A DNA stretch of 64,000 nucleotides from NCBI GenBank assembly GCA_023614405.1, contig CM042685.1, positions 230,805,661 to 230,869,660 on the forward strand. The letters are read 5' to 3'. Every line of letters starts with the position of its first letter. Positions within the stretch are counted from its first letter, which is position 1. The notes beneath the pieces are model-generated. The model was not told the DNA's origin, did no database searches, and saw nothing but the letters and a program-made list of their open reading frames with translations. The position numbers and the translations under genes were made by a program. Shown here one piece after another: positions 46,382 to 57,549 of the stretch. This stretch comes from Avena insularis (lineage: Eukaryota > Streptophyta > Magnoliopsida > Poales > Poaceae).

Positions 46382-49300
46382 ATGGCATGCAGCAGCACCA
46401 CTCCATCCATGGCGGTGTCGAGCGATGCCATGGCCAAGCCAGCGAGCTCTGTTCATGTGCCCTAGAGGGCCTGGTGCTGCCATGCACCGCGGTGGTGGAA
46501 TCCACCGGCGGTGACCATATTCCAGCGGGGCTGGAACCGCTGGAGGAGGAGGGTGACTCTCACAAAGGAGAGTGGCACGGCTCCTATATCATGGAGAGTG
46601 ATCTAAAGGAGATTCTCGCTGAGGGGTACCTCCCCACGATGGAGGGGCTGATCTGGCGGGCGGCACTGGCCGGCGAGGTCATCCCTTCTCCCCAAGCTGG
46701 ATAAAAGGTGTACCTCAAAGCCCAACTGGTACGTGGTGTCTCCCTCCTAATATCCGACTTCTTGATAGAGGTCCTTAGCCACTACCGGGTTCAACCTTAG
46801 AACCTTTCTCCGAATAGCATCCTCACGCTTAGCAACTAAGCGGCGCTTTGTGAGGGCTACCTAGGAATTAGTCCTAGGTTAGATCTATTTATATATTTCT
46901 TCATCGTCAAGAGGGAAGCCGGAGTGAGCAAGGACGAGCTCAGAAATTGTGGAACCATTAGCTTCAAGATCCGGCCTAGCCGACAGTTCCCCGACATTGT
47001 AGGCCACGAGTCCTGCAAAAACTGGCAGAGGACGTACTTCTATGGCCCAGATATCCATCTAGCTGGCCGAGAAGCATCGTACCCGGACTTTGGTTCATCA
47101 GACGGATCCAGCCTCTGCAGCACCGCGCGAAGATGATGCACCAGTATACCAAGGATAGGAAGGATAGCCTCCGCATCTCTGAAGACAACTTCTCGAGTGA
47201 CTCCATCAAGCTCTACCTCAAAGACATCGTCAAGGTGAAGGACAGGAAGCATGGCTTCACCATCACCTACGACATGTTCGAGGGCGGCGCGTGCCCAGAG
47301 GTACATGTTTGTTTTTCGTGTGTAACATATACTCTAGTTCTTCCGTCTAGCCATTACCATTGTATCTAACACTTCGGGATTCACTTAACAGCTAAAGGAA
47401 CTAGATGAGGATAGCATGGTTGTCCAAGTCTATGGCCCCAATATGAAGGAAGTCACCGTCGTGTATGACGACGATGTTCTGTTGGCATGAAAGTGGAAGA
47501 GCTTCACCTCTGATGCTGCTGATGGAGGCAAGAAGAAGAAGACGTAGGGTGCAGCCTCCAAGAGATCCACCGCCTCCCTGGAGGCGGAGAAAAGAAGAAC
47601 GATTGGTATTCTGTTGACCAAGGCACCAACCATTTTGTAAGCTTCTTAACATCCGACATTTGTCTCTTGCTTGTCTTGTTCCTATAGTAATACGTTTGCA
47701 CGTTTCAGGAAGAAGGCCAGTATGAGCTTGAAGAAGACCTCCAAAACATCAGGGGCTTCTAAAAATATCAAAGAAATGTTTCACCAAGCATCTGCCGCCA
47801 TCGCCCCCACAACTCCAAGCGTCCATCCTGCTTCCGCACCGATAAGCTCTCCAGCTAAGGTAACATCTGAACCTTCCGCCATGGAAGTGGACCCAGGTGT
47901 TGTCGCGGAACTTGCTGTTGTCGGCGGGCAGACGACACAAGAAAGCACTGCATCCCCAAAGTGGCTGAAGCTCTAGCTAAGGATGTCGCTAGTAGCGGTA
48001 AGGCGGAACTTCTGCCATAGGTGACGCCACTACACCCAGGACACCAGCAAAGTTTCTGAAGATCGTCTACCCGGTGCTTACACCGAGTAGCTCAACTCTG
48101 GTTCTTGGTGCTGCGTCGACTTCTCCGACATGTGGTCTGGAGGAGTTGCTCAAGCAGGCGGATATCCTTCACGGAAATAGCCTTGCCTTTAGCAAGATAC
48201 TTGTCGAGAGCGCCACCAACCTCAAGATCATTGCACTTGTAAGTTTTGTATGCCTTTTGCATTTCATATGTAGTATACCATTGTATCCCCCGAGGATTTA
48301 GACGGAAAACCATAGGTCTTTGTGTCTGAATGCTCTAAGAGTGACCAAGCTAGAAAACTTCGCACTGTAGCCCCCAAGTATGTAGTTTGAATAAATTATT
48401 CTGATTAGATACTTTTAGAGTAGCATACACAGTGTTTGTAAATTTCAATATTGTAGCCTCCAAGTATCTAGTTGAAACAAAATTAATTCCGACTAGATGC
48501 TTAAAGAAAGACTAAGCATATTGCCGAGTTAAAAACTCTCACTATAGCCCCCAACCTCTAGGTGGATATTTATCCGGCTAGATGCTCCAAGTAGACTAAG
48601 TAACTTTGATCTTTTTTCATGGAATGAGAATGCTCGGAGAGGCGTCGCCAACGAGAAGTTCCACAAGATGCGTGCCGACTTGGAAGCTGAAAAGGGTAAA
48701 ACTACATTCTTGAAGGATAAAATCACCAAGATCAAGAGTCTGTTTTTCTTTTCAATTTCGCACTCAAACTTGGTCTTGTGCCATAACTCTCTGACTACTC
48801 ATCGTGTGTTGTCATTTCTCCAACATGCAGAAAATATTACCAAGGCGAAGTACATTGTCAAGCAATCCAAGCATATAGAACTGCTGGATAGCGAAAACAA
48901 GATCCTCAAGCAGGAGAGGGCTGACACTCTGAAGATGCATGAAGCGTCTATGAAGGCCGTGCAGGAGTCTGCCAACACGGAGATCAACCGATTGAAAGAG
49001 GAAATTGCAATCCTCAAGGAGTAAAACAAAGTTGCCGAAGAGCAGAATAAATGCAACGTTGAGGCTTACAAGGTCCTCCGACAAGAACGGGACTCCATGG
49101 CAGAGACGCTCCAACAAGATAAGGCGAGCATCTTTGGTAAGCAAGGTACTCTGAACTTTTTATGTTTATTGAACTCATGTACTCCATTGCTTGGTCGGAA
49201 ATGCAGCTCCTATTGGTTTAACCAATAATCCTCCTCCACCAAAGGAATGCATGGTCCTCGCCGGCAACTTCATCAGTACCGCAATCAAGCAAGCCAAGGA

Positions 49301-49733
49301 AATTGCCAAGCCCCTAAACATCAACATCAAGGCGGTGGATTCCGTCATAAAGTACTCAGAGATTCTGCACCAAGCCCCCGAGCGTATCGTAAGCTGGAAA
49401 GCTTCATGTACCCGGGCTGGTGCAAGAATGTCGCTGGCGATGGTCAAGGCCCACTACGACAATGCCGACATCGACACGGTGACCTAGGGTCTGCCCAACA
49501 TAGATGATGACGGCCAGAAGATTGATCACAAAGCTATCTGGGCATCGCTCGCTAGCTACGACACCAGGGTCGCCGAGTTCGTAGATCCAAATTCCTTTGT
49601 GCCTCTTGAGATCATTGATGGCGACCAGCCCAGCTCCTCTGAGTCCGTCAAGACCACCGACTTTGAAGATGATCAGGATGACTCTCCTGCCACTGACGAT
49701 GCTGCCTCAAAGTCTCCTGCGCTAGAGGAATGA
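46382..49733 (+). pseudogene. S antisense ORF: gypsy-type transposon domain protein, multi-exon
   Basis: The plus strand encodes, in order: a short N-terminus from ATG 46382; a domain (about 46560-47040) with MESDLKEILAEGYLP, YLKAQLVRGVSLLISDFL, VLSHYRVQ, AALCEGYLGISPRLDLF and SRQFPDIVGHESCKNWQ, matching Pfam 'putative gypsy type transposon' (Transposase_28); a linker with KKKKT; and a coiled-coil region (48640-49130: NKILKQERADTL, NTEINRLKEEIAILKE) ending at TGA 49731-49733. Canonical splice sites are visible, e.g. GTACAT at 47300 to AACAG at 47391 and GTAAGC at 47638 to TTTCAG at 47709. Stops and frameshifts show decay. Antisense ORFs at this place are known in Tat elements such as Grande and RIRE2; their role is unknown. 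Confidence 0.75.
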
Positions 49734-50159
49734 AAAAACACTTTGTAATATTTGTTTCCTATGGATGTATGTATGCGAAAAACTACTGTTTTAATCTTAA
49801 GGCGGAAAAAAATAGCTATATGTTTCCTGCTACTTAAGTACTAGTTCCATCATGTATATATTTTTTAAGAAAGTGCTGGCTTATCCATTACTTTGGTTTT
49901 TATGCTTGAATTTTCATGAGTCGGAACCATGCGCTCAGGTGATGATGCCCAATGGCACCATAAAAAACCTAAGCAAAAAATCGCCGACTTCGAGTGCCGA
50001 AAGTCACTACTTCAGAATCCACATAGAAACAACAAAGAACGTGTAGACCAGAAAACTTAAGCTAACGCCCGTAGGCAGAATTTTCACAAGTGCAAATGCA
50101 AAACTTGCGCATAAAGGTTTTATATGATCCAAAAATGAACACTAAAGGAGGTAAAATAC
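49734..50159. other. Convergent spacer between the antisense ORF and pol
   Basis: The 3' end of the antisense ORF and the 3' end of the pol frame face each other across about 430 bp of non-coding sequence. It would have to hold both polyadenylation regions if the antisense ORF is transcribed separately. I see nothing else in it. Confidence 0.5.
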
Positions 50160-51620
50160 TCAAGCTATGAGTGAACCAGAGAGCTTTATTTCATTGATCA
50201 TATAAGAGGTACACAGTAGATGAAAAATATGATAAGTGTAAAAAGGATGTAGCTGTGCTATGTTCCATGGCCGATCAAGCTCCGGGTAGTCATCATCCGG
50301 GTCACGTCGCTTACGCTTATGATCATCGTTGGGTCTATCCTCAAGTTCACAATTGTCAACGAGGTAGTAAGACCCATTGAGTAGCGCCTTGCTTATGATG
50401 AATGATCCTTCCCATGGCGGGGATAATTTGTGTGACTTCTTTTGCTTAAGTCGTAGCACCAGATCCCCCTCTTTAAACGAGCGATGCTGAATGCGGCGAC
50501 TATGGTAGCTACGTAGCTTCTGCTGGTAGATGGTGGATCTTTGGCATGACAATACGCGCTCTTCCTAGAGAAGGTCGACATCTGGGCGTCTGGAGTCTTC
50601 AGCGTCATCTTCGTCGTAGGCGGCAACTCTTGGTGAATTGTGGAGGATGTCGGAAGGCAGGATGGCTTCTGCTCCATATACCTTGAAATAAGGGGTGTAG
50701 TCGGTAGACCAGTTGGGTGTAGTTCGTAAAGTCCACAGAACAAATGGTAATTCCTCCGCCCGGGCCCCAGCTGCTCTATGTAGCGGTGCCTCGAGACGTG
50801 GCTTGATTCCCTGCAGAATTAATCCATTGGCTCGCTCAACTTGCCCATTGGACCGTGGATGTGCCACAGATGCTAAGTCAAGTCGGATGCCCTTCTCCCA
50901 ACAATAAGCTTCCACTTCTCCGAGTGACAGGTTGCTGCCATTGTCGGTGATAATGCTATGTGGGAGACCAAATCTCACCACTAGATCTCAGACAAACCTA
51001 AGATCAGTTGCCCCATCAAGCTTTCTAATGGGTTTAGTTTCTATCCATTTGGTGAATTTATCAACTACTAATAGCAGATGCGTAAACCCACATGGTGCCG
51101 TATGTAATGGACCAACCATGTCTAGCCCCAGAATGCAAACGGCCAAGTTATTTGTATTGTTCGCAATTCCTGTCCTGGAACATGTGGTTGTCGGGCATAG
51201 TACTGGCATCCCATGCATGTATCAACCATCTTGTTGGCGTTTGCCTTTGCGGTCAGCCAGTAGAATCCTTGCCGGAAGGCTTTGGAGACCAACAATCGAG
51301 GAGCAACGTGATGCCGCAATCTCCGAGATGGATCTCATGAAGGATTTCAATACCCTCTTGCTGGGAAACACACTTGAGGTATACATCAGTGGTTCTTATT
51401 TTATAGAGTTGTCCATTGATTATGGTATAGCCCTTTTTTCGATGTACTATTTGCCGACTTTTGACCTTGCCGATCGGCAAAGTTCCGTGTACGAGATACT
51501 CCATGAATGGTTTTTTCCAAGTCGTAGAGGCTTTTGTCACTGTGTGAACAAAAGAGTCAACTCTATCCGGGTTCTTGGGGTCCGCTCCCTTCACAGATGG
51601 TGTCCGTAGATGTTCCAGAA
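50160..51620 (-). pseudogene. S integrase
   Basis: The zinc-binding half includes EILHEIHLGDCG, FYWLTAKANANKMVDTCMGCQYYAR (CxxC). The core gives GLDMVGPLHTAPCGFTHLLLVVDKFTKWIE (first Asp), HSIITDNGSNLSL (second Asp) and SNGQVERANGLILQGI (Glu), so the D,D,E triad is complete, unlike in Y. The C-terminal GDLVLRLKQKK and LSPPWEGSFIISKALLNGSYYL segment follows down to about 50240. Frameshifts occur around 50990 and 50560. Confidence 0.88.
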
Positions 51621-52500
51621 AAACGACAGGTGGAATTTGCTTGCGCTCTGATCCAAGCTTTGACAGCAGATCAGGCGCCTCATTTTCCTCCCTCGGGACA
51701 TACTTGACTTCATAGCCCAAGAATCTCTTGTCTATCTCGTCTACTTCGTCTCGATATGCCACCATCATAGGGTTCCCTGTGTTCCAGGTGCCAGCCACCT
51801 GCTGGGCAACCAAGTCGATCTCCACATCAAACTATGCGCTTGATGCCAATATCCTACGTGAAGTCCATGAATGAGTGCTTCATATTCCACCATGTTATTT
51901 GTAGCCTCGAAGTGGATTTGCAGAACGTAGTGTAGCTTTTCCCCTGTTGGTGACTGTAGCAGTACACCATCCCCCAAGCCGTTGAGTAGCTTTGATTTGT
52001 CAAAGTGCATCACCCAGTATTCTGGCTCTAGTACAGGGGTAGCATCTAGCATCTCCGTCCAATCTGCAATAAAATCCACCAAGACCTGCGATTTGATAGC
52101 GTCGCGTCTCTTGTAGGTGATCTTGAAGGCGGCAAGCTCAATTCCCCACTTCGCAACCCTTCCTATAGCGTCGCTATTGTTGATGATGTCGGACAGTGGA
52201 GCTTTTCTCACAACTGTGATAGGGTGCTCCTGGAAGTAGTGCCTTAGCTTCCGAGAAGCAAGGAACACTCCATAAGCTAGCTTCTGGTAGTGCGGGTAAT
52301 GCTGCTTGGACTCCGTCAAGACATCGCTTACATAGTAAACTGGTCATTTCACTCTGTATTCATGCCCTGGTTCTTTCCGCTCTACCACGACGACGATGTT
52401 GATTACCCGGTTGGTGGCTGCCATGTAGATCAACATAGGCTCCATAGGCTCGGGTGCTGCAAGTATAGGTGCCAAGGAAAGTATCTCCTTTATCTTCTTG
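51621..52500 (-). pseudogene. S RNase H and archaeal-type second RNase H
   Basis: The first RNase H follows the RT frame (FTWTDEADVALKKIKE, LIYMAATNRVINIVVVVER) and continues as HYPHYQKLAYGVFLASRKLRHYFQEH. The second reads WVMHFDKSKLLNGLGDGVLL (usual HFDGS has become HFDKS) and NNMVEYEALIHGL with its Glu, then a frameshift near 51830. The connection to the integrase passes through FLGYEVKYVPREENEAPDLLSKLGS around 51660-51740. Two RNase H domains mark S as Tat lineage. Confidence 0.85.
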
Positions 52501-53390
52501 AGTGCAACATCTGCTTCGTCCGTCCATGTAAATTTTTCTGCCTTCTTCACCAACTTGTATAGAGGGAGAGCCTTCTTTCCAAGTCGGCTGACGAACCGGC
52601 TTACTGCTGCAACGCAACCTCTTAACCGTTGTATGTCCTTCAGGCATGTCGGACGGTTTATGTTTAGGATTGCCTTGATCTTCTCCGGGTTGACCTCGAT
52701 TCCGTGCTGGGAAACGATGAAGCCCAACAATTTGCCGGCTGGAACCCTGAAGATGCACTTCTTTGGGTTAAGCATCATGTTGTATTTCCGGAGATTATCA
52801 AAGGATTCTTTTAAGTCAAAGATTGAGTCGTTTGACTTTTTAGACACCACCGCTATATCATCCACACAGGTGTGAACGTTCCGACCAATTTTATTGTGTA
52901 GGCAATGCTGCATAGTCCGCTGGTATGTAGCACCTAGGTTTTTCAACCCAAAGGGCATTGTGACATAGCAAAACGTGTCATAAGGTGTGGTGAACGAAGT
53001 GGCCCATTGTTCCAACTTCCTCATATTTATCTAGTGGTATCCTGAGTATGCATCGAGAAAACACAAAAGTTCTGAGCCAGCCGTTGAGTCAATGACTTGG
53101 TCAATGTGAGGCAAAGCAAATGGATCTTTCGGACACGCTTTGTTCAAGATGGTGTAATCAACGCACATTCTTAATTCTTTGGTTCCCTTTTTGGGGATAA
53201 GTACATGATTGTCCACCCATCGGGTGTGAAGGACTTCTCGGATAAAACTATCCTTAAGTAACCTAGCTATCTCTTTGCCTATGGCGTGTCTCTTCTCATC
53301 TCCAAAGCATCGTAGAGGTTGTTTCACCGGTTTGCATTTTGGATCAATATTCAAGCTGTGCTGGGCAAGTTCCCTAGGTACACCTTTCAT
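52344..53390 (-). pseudogene. S reverse transcriptase
   Basis: From the right: PRELAQHSLNIDPKCKPVKQ, FIREVLHTRWVDNHVLIPKK, RMCVDYTILNKACPKDPF, LPHIDQVIDSTAGSELLCFLDAYSGYH (motif A), then a stop and frame change near 53030, FCYVTMPFGLKNLGATYQR, and the catalytic box VHTCVDDIAV with CVDD at 52857-52868 (Tyr replaced by Cys, both Asp kept). The end reads LLGFIVSQHGIEVNPEK and FVSRLGKKALPLYKL. One stop apart, this is the best preserved RT in the window. Confidence 0.9.
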
Positions 53391-53513
53391 GTCGACAGGT
53401 TGCCATGCAAAGATGTCCCTATTCTCATGGAGGAACTCGACGAGCGTGCTTTCCTATTTAGGGTCCAGGTTCGTCCCAATGGCGGTGGCCTTGGAGGCAT
53501 CGCCTACCACAAG

Positions 53514-54197
53514 TTACACCGGCTTGGTCTTGATGGCGGACTTGAAGGAGGGATCAGAGTTAGAGATCTGCTTCTTCGAAGCCGGCATCTCCGTGGCATC
53601 GACCTTGCTCTGGATCTCCTTGAATTCTTCGCTATAGAGGACAGCTTCTGCAAAGGCTGCTTCTCCAATCTCGCAGTCCCTTGCCTTCGTAAAGCTTCCG
53701 GATACGGGGATGATGCCGTTTGGTCCGGGTGTCTTGAGCTTGTTGTAGACAAAGCATGGCTTGGCCATGAAAGCGTGGAAGATTTCGCGTCCGAATATGA
53801 CGTGGTACACGCTCTTGAAGGGGACCACCTCGAAGGTCATGCATTCTTGGCGGTAATTATTAACATCGCCAAAAGCAACCTGAAGCGTGATACACCCAAG
53901 GGACCGAGCCTCCCGGCCAGGAACTACGCCATGGAACACAGTGATGGTCCACCTTAGGTTGGCCTCCGTCAAGTTCATCTTGTGCAGCGTATCCAGGTGC
54001 ATGATGTTGATGCTGCTTCCACTGTCCACCATGCATTTGGTGAACTCGTTGCCATCAATCAGGGGGTTGATGACCATGGCGTACTGGTTCTCCATAGGGA
54101 TGAGGTATGGGTGATCCTTCCTGTCCCAAGTGATTGGAATCTCCAACCAGCGCAGGTACTGGGGAACTAGGGGTAGGGTGGCCATCAGTATCCTCAT
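53514..54197 (-). pseudogene. S aspartic protease region
   Basis: A 227-codon open frame reads ITWDRKDHPYLIPMENQYAM, then the active site KCMVDSGSSINIMHLDTLHKM with DSG, and ends with VIFGREIFHAFMAKPCFVYNKLKTPGP, GSFTKARDCEIGEAAFAEAVLYSEEF, as in Tat polyproteins. It is an intact domain between broken neighbours. In the living element it would cut gag from pol products. Confidence 0.85.
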
Positions 54198-55320
54198 GGA
54201 TGTTTTCTATGCCTGGACAGTAGGGGTGCCAAGGAAAGTGTGGTAGACGGTGACCTTCTTCTCGAAGGGGTTCTTGCCTTTGCCATCGCCCTTGTCGGCG
54301 TGCTTGGGGTCAACATCCTTGTACATGTCACTTTAATCCTTGGATTCCTCTTCCTTCTTCTTCCCTTTGCCCTTGCCTCGCGGTATGTTCTTCTAGCTTC
54401 GCTTGTAACCAGACTGTGGGTCCTCCTTGAGGTCGTTGACGAACTTGCAATGGCGATTGGTGTGAGTGGCCTTGCCATTGGCATCGACGTGTATGAGGCA
54501 TGGCATATCACGGTACTCCTCATATGTTTGGGGAACACGGAGCGTTGCTGGGGTAGTTTCACTACCTCGCTGCTGCCCATGACCACCCCCCATCATCGGC
54601 CATGTTGTCCGCCATCTTGTCCTACAAATGTCATGGCGACCATATCGGAGGTTTGCTTTTCTTCTGGCAGGTTCTTCCGCTTGGTGATGTTGTTCCTCTT
54701 AGCTTGGGTTGGAATGGCTATTGCCAGCAAGGAGCCGCGAGCATCATCGTCGGCAGCCACAAACTCACTGGCCAGCTGGATCATCTGGTTGAGGTCGAGC
54801 CTGTGATTGTCCTGTAGGCGCTTCAACTTATGTTGGAGAAACGTACCTTTCTCCAACCCATCGATGAAGGCGGCCATGGCGGTCTGAGCGTGCACTCCTG
54901 CGCAGGAATTCTTCGTATCCAGCCAGCAGGAGAGGTAGGCGCGAGATGACTCGTCTTTCTCTTACACGCACCGCTGTAGATCGCCAATAGTGTAGGGACG
55001 CTTATACGTACCCTCAAAGTTTTTGGTGAACGCTTCTTGCATGTACAACCAGTTGCAGATGGACTTCTCTGGCAAGTCATCAATTCATTGGCGGGTGGTG
55101 CCCGTCAACATCAGTGGGAGGTACTTGATGGCAACATTGGGGTTACCCCCGGCGATCTCCATCGCGTTGATGTAGTCCTGCAACCACATAGCTGGTTTGG
55201 CGGTGCCTTCATAGGGCTTGATCGTCTTGTCAATCCAAAAACCCTTGGGGTAAGTTGCGGTCTGTATTACAATTCCAAAGCAATGTGGTCCCAGGTATGG
55301 TCCTTCCAAGCCTCGTGAAT
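54198..55320 (-). pseudogene. S gag domain B (retrotransposon gag)
   Basis: The minus strand reads FWIDKTIKPYEGTAKPAMWLQDYINAM, VAIKYLPLMLTGTTRQWIDDLPE, FEGTYKRPYTIGDLQRCV, ESSRAYLSCWLDTKNSC, then FIDGLEKGTFLQHKLKRL and an Arg/Lys-rich tail. This is the usual Retrotrans_gag capsid core placed just before the protease. Stops at 55090-55080 and near 54965 and a frame change near 54590 disrupt it. A second gag-like domain lies further upstream (56800-57300). Confidence 0.85.
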
Positions 55321-56250
55321 CTTGTCCAGGCGTGAACGTTCATCGTATGGCTCCGGGCTTGTTATTTTCTTCTTGCCGCCAGGGGATGGGCTGCGTGAAC
55401 AACACGGGCCTCCTCCGCCATGGTGGTTGCTCGGTGGCGACGAAGGCGGAGGTGGAGGTGGGTTAGCCTTCTTCCTGTTACCCTCCTGCGACGCCTCGCG
55501 CTTGTCGCGGTTGCTTGTCGGACACAAAGGGTCATGGCGCAACCTACTCTTATGTCCTTGGTTCCGCTCTCCATCGTGACGGGGCTGCTCTGCGTTGTCA
55601 CGAATGACGATGCCGCCTTGCCTTTGCGGAGGCATGCTCGTACGATGGTGAGAACTTGGTTCTTCGCGATGTCAGGGAGATCGGGGTAGTGGAGATGGGT
55701 GACGAGGATGAGCCTTGCCTCCGTGGTCGGAGGATATGGGGATAGCGTCCTTCCTGTTACGCGCATCCCTCCGTCTTCGCTCTGATGAACCCGTCTGGGA
55801 CCCGACATCCTGAGGAGATCAGTCCCTTGGCGGCTTAGGATTGCTAGACTGGCAATATGCTGGGTCAGACTCAAGCCTCTGAGAGGTGGCCTTTTCCTAC
55901 TGTTTGACCGCCTTTGCTACAAGGTCATAGAAATGTTCCACAGCTGCGGGTGATCTATCCTTCTCTAGAAGGGTCTTGGCGATGGCTAAGTTGAGAATAG
56001 GAGTGGGCATGACCTTCCTGCCCTCGCTGTCAATGTATGGCTTGGCTTGTGGCGGCTTCGGTGGATCCCATCCTAGGTTTCGTTGTACACCAGGATCATT
56101 GATGACGCGAGTCAGAGCTTTCTTAGGCTTCTGCTGCTTGAGCAGAGTCTTGTACTCGGCCTCCATGGCTCTAGCTTTGTCTATTGAATTATGCGCCTTG
56201 CTCCGCGATGGCATGCGCTTCCTCCAGCAGTTGTTGGCGCTTCTTGTCAA
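55321..56250 (-). pseudogene. S linker between gag-like domains A and B
   Basis: The frame has a basic, Pro-rich character: ARAMEAEYKTLLKQQKPKKAL, DPGVQRNLGWDPPKPPQAKPYIDSEGR, ILNLAIAKTLLEKDRSPAAVEHFYDLVAKAVKQ (55897-56160), then RQGGIVIRDNAEQPRHDGER and KKANPPPPPPSSPPSNHHGG (55380-55640). No catalytic motif. It joins domain A to the standard capsid domain and suggests an N-terminal extension of gag. Confidence 0.65.
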
Positions 56251-57300
56251 GCTAGACTACGTTCCTTATGTGAGCCACAGTCATGGGCTCGATGAGCAGA
56301 TTGTGGTACATCACTCTATCAGCTATAGTGATTTGGGCAGCCGTAGACGTAGATGCCGGAGGCGGCAGTTTTGCGGTGTTGTTGTTACTCGGACCGACGT
56401 TGAGTTCCTGCGGCTGCTGCACTGGGTTAGGCGGAGGAGGCATGGCATCTGCGCGATTATTGTCGGCAGCAACAGGTGGTCCCTTCCCCTTGTCCAGCGC
56501 TGTAGGCGAAGCTTGTCCGGGTTGATCTTCTTCCATCACAGTCCCAAAGGCGACTAACACCTCTCAGGATGTGATGGCCTTGTCGGCCCACTCATCGCGT
56601 CTGATGTCCTCCTCCATTTCTAGCATAGCAGAGTCGAGTTCCTCCAGGCTGGAGCCTACCTCTGAGTCAGCACTGATGTCGATGTAGAGTGCGTCCAGAA
56701 TGGATTCGAAGGGTGTCGGGGCCTCCTCGATGATGGGTGATGGTGGTGCGGCTGAAGGGACATTGATTATAGGCGGTAGCGGAGGTGGCGGAGGCTAATG
56801 CGGCGGGGTGCCGGGTATGACCGTGAGCGCTGCCTGAGCTTCTATGTTAGCGGCCGCGAAGTTGTTGAAGGTGTGCACCATGCCTTCTAAAGTGAGGCGT
56901 CCCGAGGCCTGCATCCGCCTTAGCGTATGTCGGAGAAGTGTACCACGGTTCAGTCCTTCCACAAAGTGATACATGGCATCATCATTGGGGTAATGTTCGG
57001 TCGGCCGTTATCGAGCCACACAGCTAGGTAATCGCGGGGGTTTTCACCCTCTCTCGGAATGCAACGCGCCAGATCGAAGATAATCACCACGCCGACGAAC
57101 TTGGATCTCTGTTGTCCAGATGCACGAGAAAAGCGGTGGATTTGTAGCGATCTTCCACCATTATATCCTGCATAGGGGCGATTTGGGTGGGCCTTGAATT
57201 TTTCCGATCTATGTCGGCAAACTCCGAAGAGAGATCTGACTTCAATCCTTCCACGAACGTATCCTTCCCGTAGGTTGTCCGTGCGGGCCTTGAAGATCCT
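56251..57300 (-). pseudogene. S gag-like domain A
   Basis: The minus strand shows SKFVGVVIIFDLARCIPREG followed by ENPRDYLAVWLDNGR (57000-57110), then DDAMYHFVEGLNRGTLLRHT, LRRMQASGRLTLEGMVHTFNN (56865-57000). This parallels the second half of domain B residue by residue (DLQRCV.EKDESSRAYLSCWLD; FIDGLEKGTFLQHKLKRL). An acidic stretch and MEEDQPGQASPTALDKGKG (down to 56252) follow. The region thus holds a second, diverged capsid-like module ahead of the canonical one. Frameshifts make the N-terminal border unclear. Confidence 0.65.
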
Positions 57301-57529
57301 CCGACTTCTAGGGAACTAGTGCCTGAGTCGGTTTCGCCGATGAAGAGGTGGATGTCCCCGATTGGGACGATCTAGAAGCGGGTGGGGTTCGTCTTCGCCG
57401 GGATCCAGCACTCGTCGGGAGGGACGATCGGAACGTTGCCGGAGAATATAACACAGGCAATGGCTACAGTTTCGCCGATTCCCGCGAAGATCTTGGACCT
57501 CACCCGTTGTAGAGCCTGAAGCACCTCTG
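57301..57529 (-). other. S 5' untranslated region
   Basis: This is the sequence between the primer site and the first gag-like codons on the minus strand. I see no frame of its own. Confidence 0.5.
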
Positions 57530-57549
57530 GCTCCACGGTGGGCGCCAAC
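57530..57549 (-). promoter_or_regulatory. Primer binding site region of S
   Basis: Directly after the 5' LTR the minus strand reads GTTGGCGCCCACCGTGGAGC. TTGGCGCCCACCGTGG is the standard junction of Tat-like Triticeae Gypsy elements. I do not assign the primer tRNA. Confidence 0.7.

Noticed and set aside
53319..53957. 212-codon plus-strand frame opposite S protease and RT
   Set aside because: It is an antisense shadow of the conserved pol frame, with no domain, leader or splice pattern, unlike the antisense ORF at 46382-49733.
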